Of a stretch of DNA of 34,817 bases, positions 10,313 to 21,073 are shown piece by piece; position 1 is the stretch's first letter, and every line of letters starts with the position of its first letter. The notes below the pieces were generated by a model, which had not been told where the DNA came from, made no database searches, and saw nothing but the letters and a program-made list of their open reading frames with translations. Made by a program: the position numbers and the translations under genes. The stretch is from Bacteroidales bacterium (GTDB lineage: Bacteria > Bacteroidota > Bacteroidia > Bacteroidales > VadinHA17), in NCBI GenBank assembly GCA_003141495.1, contig PLMC01000037.1, positions 55,554-90,370 on the forward strand. The letters are read 5' to 3'.

Positions 10313-11502
10313 TTTCGTCCGGTATTCACAATAAAAACATCCAGATTACGAAGTTGTTCCCGCAAAGCGTAAAGTCTTTCCAGATTCATCACTCCGATAA
10401 CATATTTATAAAATCTCCCGCTAAAGTATTCCGACACTTCTTCAAATCCAAATAATTCTTTATCCTTTTCATCATTATACCTTAAGTATACCTCCAGTTT
10501 GAAGTTACGGGTGTATTTAGATACTGTTCCCTGCAGGAACTTTTTATATTCATACCTGTACCCGTATGAGTTCGCGGATATGTCCGACAGAACTGCACTG
10601 CCTGTTGCATGGCCACCGGCTCCCTTTCCGCTGAAAAACTGTTTATCGGCAAATGCAGCCTCAGTAATAACCCCATTATATTCATTATCTACGTTATACA
10701 GGTATTTGTCCGATGAAATAAACCGCGGAAGAACAAAACTTGTTATTGTGTTCTCATTTGTTTTACCGACAAAAGGTACCAGCTTAATCTTGAATCCCTT
10801 TTCTTTTGCATACTGGATATCAAATTTTGATATTGTATTGATACCATAATGAAAAACTTGCTCTGGTTCAAGAAACAGTCCATAAGCGTGACCGGTAATT
10901 ATACAAAGTTTATATTTTGCATCCCAGCCCTCTACATCAAGAGTCGGATCGGATTCTGCGAATCCCCTTTCCTGTGCCTCCTTCAATGCTTCTGCATACG
11001 GGATTCCGTTATTATGCATTCTTGTAAGGATATAATTTGTCGTACCGTTAAGAATTCCGCGTAAAGAGTAGAGCAATTCATTGTCGTAATACTCCTCCAG
11101 ATTCCTGATTATTGGAATACTCGCTCCTGCAGAGGCCTCATAAAGAAGGGATACATTATACTCGGACTGCATCTTAACAAGCTCCTTAAAATGTTTTGCC
11201 ACCATCATCTTATTGGCAGTCACAACATTCTTCCCGCTTCTCATTGCAGTCGTTACAATATTGAATGCTTCATCTGCGTCATCGATTAGCTCAACCACCA
11301 GGTTGATTGAAGAATCATTCAGTATATCATTTTTATCGTAGGTGAAATTTGTCATCGGGATTCTCCTCTTTTTTGTACGGTCCTTAACACAAATCTTCAC
11401 AATATCGGCTTTGAAACCTTTACTGCTGTTAAGCACATCGTGTAGTCCCTGCCCAACGCATCCGTAACCGAATAAACCAATCCTTAATTTTTCCTGTGTC
11501 AT
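10279..11502 (-). CDS. hom: Homoserine dehydrogenase
   Basis: NAD(P)-dependent reduction of aspartate semialdehyde to homoserine, giving the carbon skeleton for methionine. It is monofunctional (407 aa), with no aspartokinase domain. The Rossmann motif is LRIGLFGYGCVGQGLHD at the N-terminus; the substrate domain shows ASAGASIPIIRNL, GILNGTTNYILTRM and FAESDPTLDVEGWDAKYKL (catalytic Asp and Lys). The region after about 320 is not a clear ACT domain. Its start is only 2 bp from the metY stop. The last ten residues, VNPPSPQLGG, are encoded by a palindromic repeat element, so the native C-terminus probably ended near NTGRK or was replaced. Placement in the met operon suggests a methionine-dedicated copy. 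Confidence 0.94.
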   Translation of the reverse strand: MTQEKLRIGLFGYGCVGQGLHDVLNSSKGFKADIVKICVKDRTKKRRIPMTNFTYDKNDILNDSSINLVVELIDDADEAFNIVTTAMRSGKNVVTANKMMVAKHFKELVKMQSEYNVSLLYEASAGASIPIIRNLEEYYDNELLYSLRGILNGTTNYILTRMHNNGIPYAEALKEAQERGFAESDPTLDVEGWDAKYKLCIITGHAYGLFLEPEQVFHYGINTISKFDIQYAKEKGFKIKLVPFVGKTNENTITSFVLPRFISSDKYLYNVDNEYNGVITEAAFADKQFFSGKGAGGHATGSAVLSDISANSYGYRYEYKKFLQGTVSKYTRNFKLEVYLRYNDEKDKELFGFEEVSEYFSGRFYKYVIGVMNLERLYALREQLRNLDVFIVNTGRKVNPPSPQLGG

Positions 11503-11504
11503 TT

Positions 11505-12827
<1,323 letters not shown>

Positions 12828-12836
12828 TTACAAATA

Positions 12837-12867
12837 CCTGACAGACAGATACAGCTGTCTCTCCAGG
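12837..12867 (-). promoter_or_regulatory. Hairpin between SAM riboswitch and metY, possible expression platform
   Basis: On the minus strand CCTG-gag-AGACAG pairs with CTGTCT-gt-CAGG around a six-base loop, 27 nt before the metY ATG. What follows is TATTTGTAAAAA, a poor U tract, so a classic terminator is doubtful. It could act by hiding the start region or by rearranging with the riboswitch some 130 nt upstream. The rest of the leader (12868-12998) shows nothing I can name. Confidence 0.4.
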
Positions 12868-12998
12868 ATTTCTGTTTGTTAACTGAGAAAATGACTGATT
12901 GTAAATCAAACCTTTTACCGGCACATGCACATAGGCATGAGCGGCATGATAAAGTTGTTGTATGTCAAATGAATCGAATTCATGTTTTTCGTGTTAAA

Positions 12999-13112
12999 TT
13001 TTTATCATCTCCCGGTTTTCCGGGATTAGGTTTTGGCACCGTTCTCCGTCAATTGGCGGATTGGTTGCCAGGGTTTCTCGGAGCCTAATCTCTTCACCCT
13101 TCTTAATAAAAA
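12999..13112 (-). ncRNA. SAM-I (S-box) riboswitch
   Basis: Read on the minus strand this matches the S-box core. P1 is TTTTTATTA (13104-13112) with TGATAAAAA (12999-13007). Then come AAGAAGGGTGAAGAGATTAG, GGCTCCGAGAAACCCTGGCA and ACC, carrying the kink-turn/pseudoknot consensus GAAACCC-GGCAACC. A P3 hairpin (CCG...CGG) follows, then GGTGCCAA, and a P4 hairpin CCCGG-AAAA-CCGGG just before P1 closes. It lies 190 nt before metY and should switch off the metY-hom-metH-metF operon when SAM is plentiful. Confidence 0.93.
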
Positions 13113-13153
13113 CCAAACACCCTTTAAAGGAAGGAATATCTGATTTGTGGGAT

Positions 13154-13184
13154 CAAAGGTAAAAAGGATTTCTGGAAATACAAA
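13154..13184 (-). promoter_or_regulatory. Bacteroidota-type promoter of the methionine operon
   Basis: On the minus strand TTTG (13181-13184), exactly 19 bp, then TACCTTTG (13154-13161). Transcription should start near 13147, about 35 nt before the riboswitch P1 stem. The match to TTTG-N19-TAnnTTTG is complete. It ends 10 bp before the start of the neighbouring dispersed element (13194). Confidence 0.78.
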
Positions 13185-13193
13185 TAATATTAT

Positions 13194-13520
13194 GTTCATT
13201 TCTTTTGCTTGCCCAAAAGAAACGAACCAAAGAAAAAGGCAGCCTCAAATCTTTTTTGGGCTTACGGCGATTTTGGTTAGAATATCCATTAACAAGAAGA
13301 TCCGTATCAACATTTGGGTTTCAAATGGCCTCAGAGAATTTTGGGAAATAGCGACTGTTATGAGGCTTGCTGCGAGGGCCTTAAGTAAGCAATACTGTTT
13401 GAGTGAGCAGCGCGAACGAGTTGTATTGCGTGCGCAAGCCGAAAAACAGCCGCCCCAAAATTCTCTGCAGCCTTGAACTTTCTTTGGTTACTTTCTTTGT
13501 TTCAAGACAAAGAAAGTAAC
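13194..13520. repeat. MITE-like dispersed element with hairpin ends, copy 1
   Basis: The left end is a hairpin, TTTCTTTTG-CTTGCC-CAAAAGAAA, followed by CGAACCAAAGAAA. The right end is another, TTACTTTCTTTGT-TTCAAG-ACAAAGAAAGTAA (13488-13519), preceded by CTTTCTTTGG. The reverse complement of the right end aligns with the left end, so the ends form a degenerate inverted repeat of about 40 bp. The first 48 bp (13194-13241) recur, inverted and with one mismatch by eye, at 24277-24324. The interior of about 240 bp has no convincing ORF. It occupies most of the metY-cysS gap. Confidence 0.7.
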
Positions 13521-13594
13521 AATGAATAGAGTTTGGGGCAGCACCCCGATTAAAGAAAATTTACCTTACTTTTGTCTTACCAAACAGTTACATA

Positions 13595-15064
13595 ATGCAG
13601 AACAATCTTTCCCTCTTTAACACCCTTTCTAAAAAGAAAGAACTTTTCAAACCGCTTAACCCGCCATTTGTTGGTATATATGTCTGCGGTCCAACAGTAT
13701 ACAGTCATGCTCATCTCGGACATGCCCGCCCTGCCATAACCTTCGATTTGCTTTTCAGATATCTTATGCATCTCGGCTATAAGGTGCGGTATGTGCGAAA
13801 TATAACCGATGTCGGACATCTTGAAAATGAAACCCTGGGTGAAGGAGAAGATCGTATTGAAAAAAAAGCCAGACAGGAACAGATAGAACCAATGGAAGTG
13901 GTGCAGAAATATGTGAATACTTACCATAGAAATATGGATCAGCTCAATACGCTGTCACCTTCAATTGAACCAAGAGCAACCGGACATATAATCGAACAGA
14001 TTGAACTCATTAAGACCCTGATTAAGAGCGGCTATGCTTATGAATCAAATGGTTCTGTCTATTTTGATATCATGAAATACAATCAAAAATATCAATATGG
14101 GAAACTTTCGGGCAGAGTTTTAGAAGAACTCATCAGTAACACCCGTGATATTGAAGGACAGGATGAAAAACGAAACTCATATGATTTTGCTGTCTGGAAA
14201 AAGGCCAGCCCCGAACACCTTATGAGATGGCCTTCCCCATGGAGCATCGGTTTTCCCGGATGGCACCTGGAATGTTCTGCAATGAGTATAAAATATCTTG
14301 GTGAAGAGTTTGATATTCATGGAGGGGGAATGGATCTTATGTTCCCGCATCATGAATGTGAGATAGCCCAGTCCACAGCGGCCCTTGGTAAAGAATCAGT
14401 TCATTACTGGATGCACAATAATATGATCACTATCAACGGGCAAAAGATGGCCCGGTCACTTGGCAATTTTATTACACTCGATCAGCTTTTCAGCGGTGAT
14501 AATCCTGCGTTGGATAAAGCATATTCGCCTATGACAATACGGTTTTTCATTTTGCAGGCTCATTACCGGAGTACCATCGATTTCTCAAATGAAGCACTTC
14601 AGGCTGCAGAAAAAGGATTTCAGAAACTGATGAAAGCGATAGATTCGCTTAGCAAAATCAAACCTTCAGATCATTCAACGGTTGATATCAGCAAACTGAA
14701 GGAAAAATGTTATGAAGCACTCGATGATGATCTGAATAGTCCAGTATTATTATCCCATCTTTTTGAAGGAGTGAGAATTGTCAATTCAATTATTGACGGA
14801 AGTGAAAAAACAGATGCTTCGGGACTTGAATCGCTAAAAGAACTATTCAACACATTTGTTTTTGAGATACTTGGGTTAAAAGATGAATCTGCTATAAAGG
14901 GCGATGAGAAACTTACGGAAGAGCTGATGAAGATTATTATCGATTTAAGACAGGCTGCAAAGAATAATAAAGACTGGCACACTTCAGATAAGATCAGGAA
15001 TGAGTTGAACAAGATTGGGGTTAAATTGAAAGACAAGAAAGATGGGGCGGACTGGGAGATATGA
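13595..15064 (+). CDS. cysS: Cysteine--tRNA ligase
   Basis: Class I synthetase charging tRNA-Cys; 489 residues, the usual length. The zinc/cysteine site is built from CGPTVY near residue 29, GWHLECSAM and HHECEIAQ. The HIGH motif appears as HLGH in [12 protein letters not shown] and the KMSKS motif as KMARS in [11 protein letters not shown]. The C-terminal helical bundle (about 330-489) ends in the short basic/acidic tail [13 protein letters not shown]. The ATG at 13595 is preceded by TACTTTTG (13567-13574), a fair -7 box without a properly spaced TTTG. The stop overlaps the ispG start (ATGA), so the two are translationally coupled. Confidence 0.97.
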   Translation: MQNNLSLFNTLSKKKELFKPLNPPFVGIYVCGPTVYSHAHLGHARPAITFDLLFRYLMHLGYKVRYVRNITDVGHLENETLGEGEDRIEKKARQEQIEPMEVVQKYVNTYHRNMDQLNTLSPSIEPRATGHIIEQIELIKTLIKSGYAYESNGSVYFDIMKYNQKYQYGKLSGRVLEELISNTRDIEGQDEKRNSYDFAVWKKASPEHLMRWPSPWSIGFPGWHLECSAMSIKYLGEEFDIHGGGMDLMFPHHECEIAQSTAALGKESVHYWMHNNMITINGQKMARSLGNFITLDQLFSGDNPALDKAYSPMTIRFFILQAHYRSTIDFSNEALQAAEKGFQKLMKAIDSLSKIKPSDHSTVDISKLKEKCYEALDDDLNSPVLLSHLFEGVRIVNSIIDGSEKTDASGLESLKELFNTFVFEILGLKDESAIKGDEKLTEELMKIIIDLRQAAKNNKDWHTSDKIRNELNKIGVKLKDKKDGADWEI

Positions 15065-16965
15065 AAAACAACATTGTAAAGACGGATTTTTCTCCCTCCA
15101 GGGGGGACCGCAGAGGGGCTCTCTATATTTCCTCAGTGGTCCATATCGGCTCCATCCCTCTCGGTGGCTCCAACTCTATCCGCCTCCAGTCGATGACCAA
15201 CACAGATACCCTCGACACAAGGAAATCGGTTGCCCAATGCATACGGATTATTGAGGCCGGAGCTGATTATGTGAGACTGACCGCACAGGGTATCAGGGAG
15301 GCAGAAAACCTGGCCGTAATAAAGAAAGAACTGCGAAAAGCCGGTTTTAACACTCCTCTGATTGCCGATATTCACTTTAATCCTGTTGCTGCCGAGGCCG
15401 CCGCACGGCTTGTTGAAAAGGTCAGGATAAATCCAGGTAACTATGCAGACAAAAGAGCATCTTTTGAAAAACAGGAGTTCACTGAAAAGGAATACAACGA
15501 GGAACTTGAGAGGATCCACGCAAAGTTGCTCCCTCTAATAAAGATATGCCGGGAAAATAAAACAGTGATCCGTATCGGAATTAATCATGGTTCACTCTCC
15601 GACCGGATTATAACCCGTTTTGGTAATACTTCAAAAGGCATGGTTTTTTCTGCTTTGGAGTTTATCAGGATCTTCAGTGCTGAGAATTTCAGCGATCTTG
15701 TACTTTCAATGAAATCATCCGACACTGCTGTAATGATCGAAGCTACACGAATGCTGGTATATATGATGCAGAATGAAGATTTTTCTTATCCTCTGCATCT
15801 TGGTGTGACAGAAGCCGGGGAAGGTGAAGACGGGAGGATCAGATCAGCCGCAGGAATTGGAGCACTCCTGGCGGAAGGGATAGGCGATACAATAAGGGTC
15901 TCTTTATCAGAAGATCCGGAAAAAGAGATACCTGTTGCAAAAAAACTTGCCGGTTACTATCCCAGAGGAGTATCTCATGCTGCCCCGGATAAACCGCTAA
16001 CCTTTAAAGCTCCATCAGCTAAACCAAAAATTCTTAAGCGAATAAATGGTCCGTTGGTAGTCTCAAATATGACCTCCTTTCCTGAAATAAATGCAGCTGT
16101 ATATAAGAATACCGGTTATAGCTCTGATGCAAAAACCGGTGAGATTAAAAAAACCGACGGTTCAGTCGATCTGATTATTGTTAAGAATTGTCCTGAAAAT
16201 GTCCCTGAAAACGTTTCCCTTATACTCCCCTACAGGATTTGGCATGAAAACAGGGGAAAGAACAGAATATACCCATTATTCTCTCCTGAGACATTTCATG
16301 AAAGTAAATACAGATCTGAGAAATTAAATGTCTTGCTGACCGGTTCTCATTTCAATATTGAATATCTTAAAGATCCTGCTCCTGATACTACTCTGGTTAT
16401 ATTCACTTTTAATTCTGAAAAAGAGCTGTACGCTGCCGATTATTTTCTCAATGCTCTTGAAGAAAACAACCTGAGCTATAATATAGTGCTGAATCCGGTT
16501 TTCCGGGAAAACAATCTGGAAGACCTTCAAATAAAAGCTTCTTCACTTTTAGGTCGTTACATTCTTGACAGAAGAGTTACAGGGATTTCAATCACTAATA
16601 CAGGGGATATTGATTTCAGTGACATCACTTCACTTGCTTTTTCCATTCTTCAATGTACCGAAACACGCATAACCCGAACAATATATCTCTCATGCCCGAC
16701 TTGCGGACGAACAAAGTTCGATCTCCCGGAATCTGTCAAAAAGGTAAAAGCGGCTACGAGACACCTGAAAGGACTAAAAATAGCTGTTATGGGATGTATT
16801 GTAAATGGTCCTGGCGAGATGGCAGGGGCCGACTATGGATATGTCGGAGCTGGCAATGGCAAGGTTCATATTTACAGGGGTACGGTTCCGGTATTGAAAA
16901 ACATCCCTGAAAAAGATGCTGTGGAAGAATTGCTGAAGGTTATTGAGAAAGACATAGCTGAATAA
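15061..16965 (+). CDS. ispG: 4-hydroxy-3-methylbut-2-enyl-diphosphate synthase, long (three-domain) form
   Basis: A [4Fe-4S] enzyme of the MEP isoprenoid pathway that turns methylerythritol cyclodiphosphate into HMBPP. At 634 residues it is the large form with an inserted domain (about 300-530), as in Bacteroidota, Chlamydia and plants, rather than the roughly 370-residue E. coli form. The TIM barrel shows [29 protein letters not shown] and [12 protein letters not shown]; the cluster domain has CPTCG (Cys545, Cys548) and GCIVNGPGE (Cys579, Glu586). The N-terminus before PLGG is about a dozen residues longer than I expect and coincides with a GC-rich CCTCCAGGGGGG run, so it may hold repeat-derived sequence. 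It overlaps cysS by 4 bp. Confidence 0.96.
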   Translation: MKNNIVKTDFSPSRGDRRGALYISSVVHIGSIPLGGSNSIRLQSMTNTDTLDTRKSVAQCIRIIEAGADYVRLTAQGIREAENLAVIKKELRKAGFNTPLIADIHFNPVAAEAAARLVEKVRINPGNYADKRASFEKQEFTEKEYNEELERIHAKLLPLIKICRENKTVIRIGINHGSLSDRIITRFGNTSKGMVFSALEFIRIFSAENFSDLVLSMKSSDTAVMIEATRMLVYMMQNEDFSYPLHLGVTEAGEGEDGRIRSAAGIGALLAEGIGDTIRVSLSEDPEKEIPVAKKLAGYYPRGVSHAAPDKPLTFKAPSAKPKILKRINGPLVVSNMTSFPEINAAVYKNTGYSSDAKTGEIKKTDGSVDLIIVKNCPENVPENVSLILPYRIWHENRGKNRIYPLFSPETFHESKYRSEKLNVLLTGSHFNIEYLKDPAPDTTLVIFTFNSEKELYAADYFLNALEENNLSYNIVLNPVFRENNLEDLQIKASSLLGRYILDRRVTGISITNTGDIDFSDITSLAFSILQCTETRITRTIYLSCPTCGRTKFDLPESVKKVKAATRHLKGLKIAVMGCIVNGPGEMAGADYGYVGAGNGKVHIYRGTVPVLKNIPEKDAVEELLKVIEKDIAE

Positions 16966-16967
16966 TT

Positions 16968-17067
16968 TTCTCTGTGAACCTCCGTGCTTCTCTGTGTTAC
17001 TCAGTGTAAGTTCTTAATTATTAGTTAAACAGAGAGCCACAGAGTATCCACAGAGGGCCACAGAGGA
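16968..17067. repeat. CTCTGTG / CACAGAG inverted repeat cluster
   Basis: Between the convergent ispG and rnr genes, TCTCTGTG and CTTCTCTGTG on the left face ACAGAGAGCCACAGAG, CCACAGAGGG and CCACAGAGG on the right, around an AT-rich centre (TTCTTAATTATTAGTTAA). The transcript could fold into a long imperfect hairpin from either direction, which fits a bidirectional termination role. I know similar CACAGAG-rich strings as dispersed intergenic repeats in many genomes, so it may simply be repeat DNA. Confidence 0.6.
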
Positions 17068-17084
17068 ATAACGAAGGATGAAGT

Positions 17085-19220
17085 TTAGCTATTCGCAAGC
17101 CTATAATCGAGTTGTTTCTTCTGAAGATCGGCTTTTACAACCTCAATATTTACCTTATCTCCAAGAGTGTAGATCTTGCCCGTTGAACGTCCTTTTATAC
17201 AATAGTTCTCTTCATCATATTCATAGAAATCATCTGCAAGCTCCCGGATATGGATCATCCCTTCACATTGATTCTCAATTATCTCCACATATATACCCCA
17301 TTCTGTAACTCCGGAAATAACTCCCTCAAACACCTTCCCTGTCTTATCACTCATATACTCAACCTGTTTGTACTTAACAGATGCTCTCTCTGCCTCGGCA
17401 GCCAGCCTTTCCATTTTTGATGAGTGATCACACAGTTTTTCATACTTATCCTTGCTGCCAGGATTCTCTTCAGAAAGATAAGCTGATAGAAGCCTGTGTA
17501 CCATCATATCGGGATAACGACGTATGGGTGAAGTAAAATGTGTATAATATTTAAATGAAAGTCCGTAATGGCCTATATTGTCTGTTGAATAAATAGCCTT
17601 TGCCATCGACCTGAGAGCAAGTGTTTCAATAATATTCTGTTCCTTTTTGCCGGCGACAGAGTTAAGCAATTTATTCATCGCTTTTGGCAATGATGTCTTG
17701 TCATCCTCAATCAGTTTATAACCGAAACGGGTAATAAAATGGCTGAAATTGCTTATTTTCTCCGGATCAGGTTTATCGTGAATACGATAAACAAAAGTTT
17801 TTCCTCTCAGCTTTTTCCCGACATATTCTGCAACACGCTTATTGGCCAGGAGCATGAATTCCTCAACGAGCTGGTTAGCCGTACCCATATCGCGGAATTT
17901 TATCCCGAGCGGTTTTCCCGCTTCATCAAGTTCAAATTTCACTTCAATCTTTTCAAAAGCAAATGCACCCAGGGCAAATCTTTTCGCCCTTAGTTGCTGC
18001 GCCAGCCTGTGAAGCAAAAAGACCTCATCTTTCATGGCACCGTCTCCGGCATCAATTACCTTCTGGGCTTCACTATAAGAAAATCTTTTATCGGAATTGA
18101 TAATTGTTCTTCCGAACCACTCATCAATCACTTCTGATTTATCATTCAATTCAAACACGGCTGAATAAGTGAGTTTATCTTCGGAAGGATTGAGTGAACA
18201 GATATGATTTGAAAGTCTTTCAGGAAGCATCGGCACAACCCTGTCAACCAGATATATTGACGTGGCTCTCTGTCTGGCTTCCTCTTCCACTAATGAATCC
18301 ATTTTCACATAGTGGGTTACATCAGCGATATGAACCCCTACTTCCCAGTTACCATTTTCCAGCTGTTTAAGAGATAAAGCATCATCAAAGTCTTTTGCAT
18401 CCTCCGGATCAATCGTAAAAGTCGGTATTTTGCGGAAGTCCCGGCGAACTTTAATATCGCTTTCAGTAATTTCTCCCGGAATTTTTTCAGCGTCAGCCTC
18501 GACCTCTTCAGTAAAGCTATAAGGAAGTTCAAACTCTGCAAGAATAGCATGCATCTCCGTTTCGTGCAGACCAGGATAACCAAGTATATTAATGATCTCT
18601 GCAACAGGATTTTTTGATTTCGGATCCCAGTCGACCACCTTTGCGACAGCTTTCTGTCCCTGTTTTGCACCATTTAGTTTTGATATCGGGATATACAGGT
18701 CAAATGGCATGTTCTTATTATCGGGAATAAGAAATGCAAAGTTGGGCATAATCTCAACAGTTCCGACAAATGAGGTTCTCCATCTTTCTATGATCTCCAC
18801 AACTTCCCCCTCGGGTCTGGCTCCTTTTCTTTTGGCATAAAGCCACACTTTAACTTTATCGCCGTGAAGAGCTGTTTTCAGGTTTTTAGCAGTGACAAAT
18901 ACATCGTCTTCAAGATCGTCGGTTGAGATGAATCCGTATCCCATCCTCGTCATGTCAACAGTACCGGTGATATACCCCCTGGTTATTTTAATCTTGTATT
19001 TTCCATGAAATATTTCCTGTACGCTGCCTTGTTTGGAAAGATCCCTCAGGATATCTGATATCATCTGCCTTCCGGGAGCATCGGTAATATTAAGACGTTT
19101 AGCGATCTGCTTATAATTAAACCCCTGTTCGGGGGTTTTGGTCAATGTTGCAAGTACTTGTCCGATAAGTGATTCTCTTGAAATGCCGGCATCTTTCCTG
19201 GCCATTCCTTTCTTACTCAT
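17085..19220 (-). CDS. rnr: Ribonuclease R
   Basis: A processive 3'-to-5' hydrolytic exoribonuclease that degrades structured RNA. The 711 residues give, in order, an N-terminal winged-helix region (about 10-75), cold-shock/OB domains (about 80-240), the RNB catalytic domain with FTIDPEDAKDFDDALSL (the metal-binding aspartates) and HYGLSFKYYTHFTSPIRRYP, and a C-terminal S1 domain (about 625-705) with GKVFEGVISGVTEWGIYVEI. It is shorter than E. coli RNase R (813 aa) because it lacks the long basic tail. It is transcribed away from the PqqD-like gene, leaving 70 bp between the two starts. The ATG at 19218-19220 gives a lysine/arginine-rich N-terminus (MSKKGMARK). Confidence 0.96.
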   Translation of the reverse strand: MSKKGMARKDAGISRESLIGQVLATLTKTPEQGFNYKQIAKRLNITDAPGRQMISDILRDLSKQGSVQEIFHGKYKIKITRGYITGTVDMTRMGYGFISTDDLEDDVFVTAKNLKTALHGDKVKVWLYAKRKGARPEGEVVEIIERWRTSFVGTVEIMPNFAFLIPDNKNMPFDLYIPISKLNGAKQGQKAVAKVVDWDPKSKNPVAEIINILGYPGLHETEMHAILAEFELPYSFTEEVEADAEKIPGEITESDIKVRRDFRKIPTFTIDPEDAKDFDDALSLKQLENGNWEVGVHIADVTHYVKMDSLVEEEARQRATSIYLVDRVVPMLPERLSNHICSLNPSEDKLTYSAVFELNDKSEVIDEWFGRTIINSDKRFSYSEAQKVIDAGDGAMKDEVFLLHRLAQQLRAKRFALGAFAFEKIEVKFELDEAGKPLGIKFRDMGTANQLVEEFMLLANKRVAEYVGKKLRGKTFVYRIHDKPDPEKISNFSHFITRFGYKLIEDDKTSLPKAMNKLLNSVAGKKEQNIIETLALRSMAKAIYSTDNIGHYGLSFKYYTHFTSPIRRYPDMMVHRLLSAYLSEENPGSKDKYEKLCDHSSKMERLAAEAERASVKYKQVEYMSDKTGKVFEGVISGVTEWGIYVEIIENQCEGMIHIRELADDFYEYDEENYCIKGRSTGKIYTLGDKVNIEVVKADLQKKQLDYRLANS

Positions 19221-19290
19221 ATTTCAGTTTTTGCGAAGGTACAAAAAGGAACCATAAATTTTAATACATTTGATTGATAATTGGAATGCA

Positions 19291-19575
19291 ATGACTGGAT
19301 TGAACTCGATATTTTCCCAATCTGCATCAATAGTTACCCGGAAAACAGGAAATGAATATGTGCTTGTACCCATTACAAACAACATAGCAGATATGAACAG
19401 CGTTTATACCCTGAATGAGACCGCGGCGTTCATATGGGAACTGATTGACGGGAAACGAAGTGTTGAAGAAATAATCATTAAATTGACAAATGAGTACGAT
19501 ATTGATAAACAAAACGCCGAGTCAGATGTTTTTACATTTATTGAAAATATGAGTAAATATCTTATAATACGTTAA
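19291..19575 (+). CDS. PqqD-like peptide-recognition protein (RRE)
   Basis: A 94-residue protein with the PqqD fold used as a RiPP recognition element, the part that binds the leader of a peptide substrate. Seen features are the N-terminal strand region ASIVTRKTGNEYVLVPI, the conserved YTLNETAAFIWELIDG and the helical SVEEIIIKLTNEYDIDKQ, ending in VFTFIENMSKYLIIR. I chose the ATG at 19291 because an in-frame TTG at 19270 lies inside TACATTTG (19265-19272), a likely -7 promoter box. It is the first of five tightly packed genes. PqqD homologues occur beside lasso cyclases, radical SAM maturases and HPr-kinase-like proteins; here only the last is present. Confidence 0.82.
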   Translation: MTGLNSIFSQSASIVTRKTGNEYVLVPITNNIADMNSVYTLNETAAFIWELIDGKRSVEEIIIKLTNEYDIDKQNAESDVFTFIENMSKYLIIR

Positions 19576-19622
19576 TTACATTTTTTACATGAATAGTATT
19601 TATAGATAATGTTCGGGAAAAT

Positions 19623-20510
19623 ATGAGGAATTTTAATTTAAACATTGCAGGATATAATATAGGGTTTGAGGCTTCAGCAAACGGACCGGAGCTTAAGCCT
19701 GCAGCAAGATTCCTCCGGAATATCAAGCCGAATAACAGCTCGGATATCCTTATCCGGGTTCATTCAGAACCATTTAACCTGCCAAAAGGAGCCGAAAGAG
19801 TTTTCCGGGCCCCATATGTTGAAGAAATTAATGGCATCCAGTTCAATAATGAAACAAACTTTTGGAGCGTCTGGAAATATCGTTCCGAGCTTTATATCTG
19901 GACAATCTTCCCACTTTCTGTTTCAGAAAAAAATGCGGTTTTGAAATTCTCACTTACATCTATGGAATGGGATCTCTGGATTTATGGCGCCAAGGATGAG
20001 ATGGATCCTTTCGAATATCCTCTGGATGGACTGATCCTGTATTACCTTACAGTTATAAATGGTGATATAATGATCCATGCATCGGGAGTTAACAATGCAG
20101 GACATGGTTATGTTTTTAGCGGAGTATCTGGGAAAGGGAAATCCACTATTGCAAAGCTCTGGGATGATTCAGGAGCCAAAGTGATCCACGATGACAGGCT
20201 TATCCTGAGATATACTGGAAATGGATACAAAATGTTTAATACACCTGTTTATAATAATGATGAACCTCGCGAATCACCTCTTAACAAGATTTTCATTATT
20301 GAACATGGTCCCGAAAATATCATGGTCCCATTAAAAGGAGCCAACGCAGTGACACAGGTAATGGCGAACTGTATACAACACAACTGGGGAGCAGATATTA
20401 TCGCCCGGCTTCTTGGTTCTATTTCGATTATGTGCGGAACAATTCCAGCATCAAAGCTTTTCTTCAGACCCGACAGAAGTGTAATTGACCTTATCCTCGA
20501 TAATGAATAA
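19623..20510 (+). CDS. HPr-kinase-like ATPase (RiPP-associated type)
   Basis: A 295-residue protein whose C-terminal half resembles HPr serine kinase. The P-loop is GVSGKGKST at 167-175, preceded by IMIHASGV and followed by VIHDDRLIL (Asp190, Asp191), in the positions of the kinase catalytic acids. The N-terminal half (1-140) is not recognisable and has aromatic-rich strands (WSVWKYRSELYIWTIF). True HprK regulates the PTS, but no PTS gene is nearby. Family members next to PqqD proteins (lasso peptide kinases, ScmC of the SynChlorMet cassette) are thought to act on peptides, so a peptide-modifying kinase is my inference. The next gene starts inside this one's final codons. Confidence 0.8.
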   Translation: MRNFNLNIAGYNIGFEASANGPELKPAARFLRNIKPNNSSDILIRVHSEPFNLPKGAERVFRAPYVEEINGIQFNNETNFWSVWKYRSELYIWTIFPLSVSEKNAVLKFSLTSMEWDLWIYGAKDEMDPFEYPLDGLILYYLTVINGDIMIHASGVNNAGHGYVFSGVSGKGKSTIAKLWDDSGAKVIHDDRLILRYTGNGYKMFNTPVYNNDEPRESPLNKIFIIEHGPENIMVPLKGANAVTQVMANCIQHNWGADIIARLLGSISIMCGTIPASKLFFRPDRSVIDLILDNE

Positions 20511-20955
20511 CGGGAGGAACAATCATACGATTTTGAAAGATATCGGACTTACATTACTCGCAGAAGGAAAAACCATCAGAATAAAAGCTCATGGGTATAG
20601 TATGTTTCCCTGTATTAAACCAGGTTCGCTCATTCTGATCGAACCATTGAACATAAAGGGTCTGCCACATCCCGGAGAGATTATTGCAATAAAGAGGGAG
20701 AACGGACTTATTGTTCACCGTCTTTCCAGGATAATAAACAAGAACGGTGTTACATTCTATACCGCCAGAGGAGATAGCAATGCATACGCCGATAATCCGG
20801 TTAAAATCGATAAAATAGCAGGAAGGATAGTTCGTGCCGAATCAACAGGCGAAAATCCTGTTCCTGCAGATATCAGAATTAACACAAGACCAAAATATTT
20901 TATTAACAGAATAAGAGTTATCGGGATAATTTTATGGAAGAAAATCAGATTTTGA
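20503..20955 (+). CDS. S26-family signal peptidase, Ser-His type
   Basis: About 150 residues. The catalytic serine lies in HGYSMFPCIKPGS (Ser33), the second conserved block is GLIVHRLSRI (His72), and the third is FYTARGDSNAYADNPV. The His in place of the Lys of ordinary leader peptidase places it with the SipW/ER-type (S26B) branch. A hydrophobic C-terminal stretch (YFINRIRVIGIILW) may anchor it; no N-terminal membrane segment is seen. The ATG at 20503 overlaps the previous stop by 8 bp and is better than the upstream in-frame TTG at 20485. It may process a peptide or protein exported by the adjacent transporter. Its stop lies at the edge of a palindromic repeat. Confidence 0.83.
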   Translation: MNNGRNNHTILKDIGLTLLAEGKTIRIKAHGYSMFPCIKPGSLILIEPLNIKGLPHPGEIIAIKRENGLIVHRLSRIINKNGVTFYTARGDSNAYADNPVKIDKIAGRIVRAESTGENPVPADIRINTRPKYFINRIRVIGIILWKKIRF

Positions 20956-21051
20956 CCCTCCTTTTCCCCATTGGGGGGTTTACTTACAAAGAGGATCCAG
21001 CAGCCCCCCATTTCGAGCCCGTCGAGGAAGAGAGGTTGGGGGCGAAAAAAA
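20953..21051. repeat. Palindromic C-run/G-run dispersed element, copy 3
   Basis: Starts at the stop of the S26 gene: ACCCTCCTTTTCCCCATTGG, GGGG, TTTACTTA spacer, then AGCCCCCCATTTCGAGCCC, GTCGAGG and a final GGTTGGGGGCG. It aligns with the minus strand of copy 2 (10232-10312), including the CCCCAATTGGGGGGTTAACT part and AGCCCCCCATTT. The second palindrome here has been altered by a short CGAGCCCGTCGAGG insertion. It separates the first three genes of the cassette from the exporter gene. Confidence 0.75.
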
Positions 21052-21073
21052 CAGGAGAAAGAAAAAGAATTAA

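Noticed and set aside
13147-13476. 109-codon ORF in the metY-cysS gap
   Set aside because: It runs through the MITE-like element; its start (PKETNQRKRQPQ) is the translated terminal hairpin repeat, and no domain is visible.
16969-17067. Intrinsic terminator for ispG or rnr
   Set aside because: Long imperfect CTCTGTG/CACAGAG pairing but no U tract on either strand; kept as a repeat only.
19270-19290. TTG start for the PqqD-like gene
   Set aside because: It overlaps a likely -7 promoter box (TACATTTG) and would add seven poorly fitting residues; the ATG at 19291 is better.
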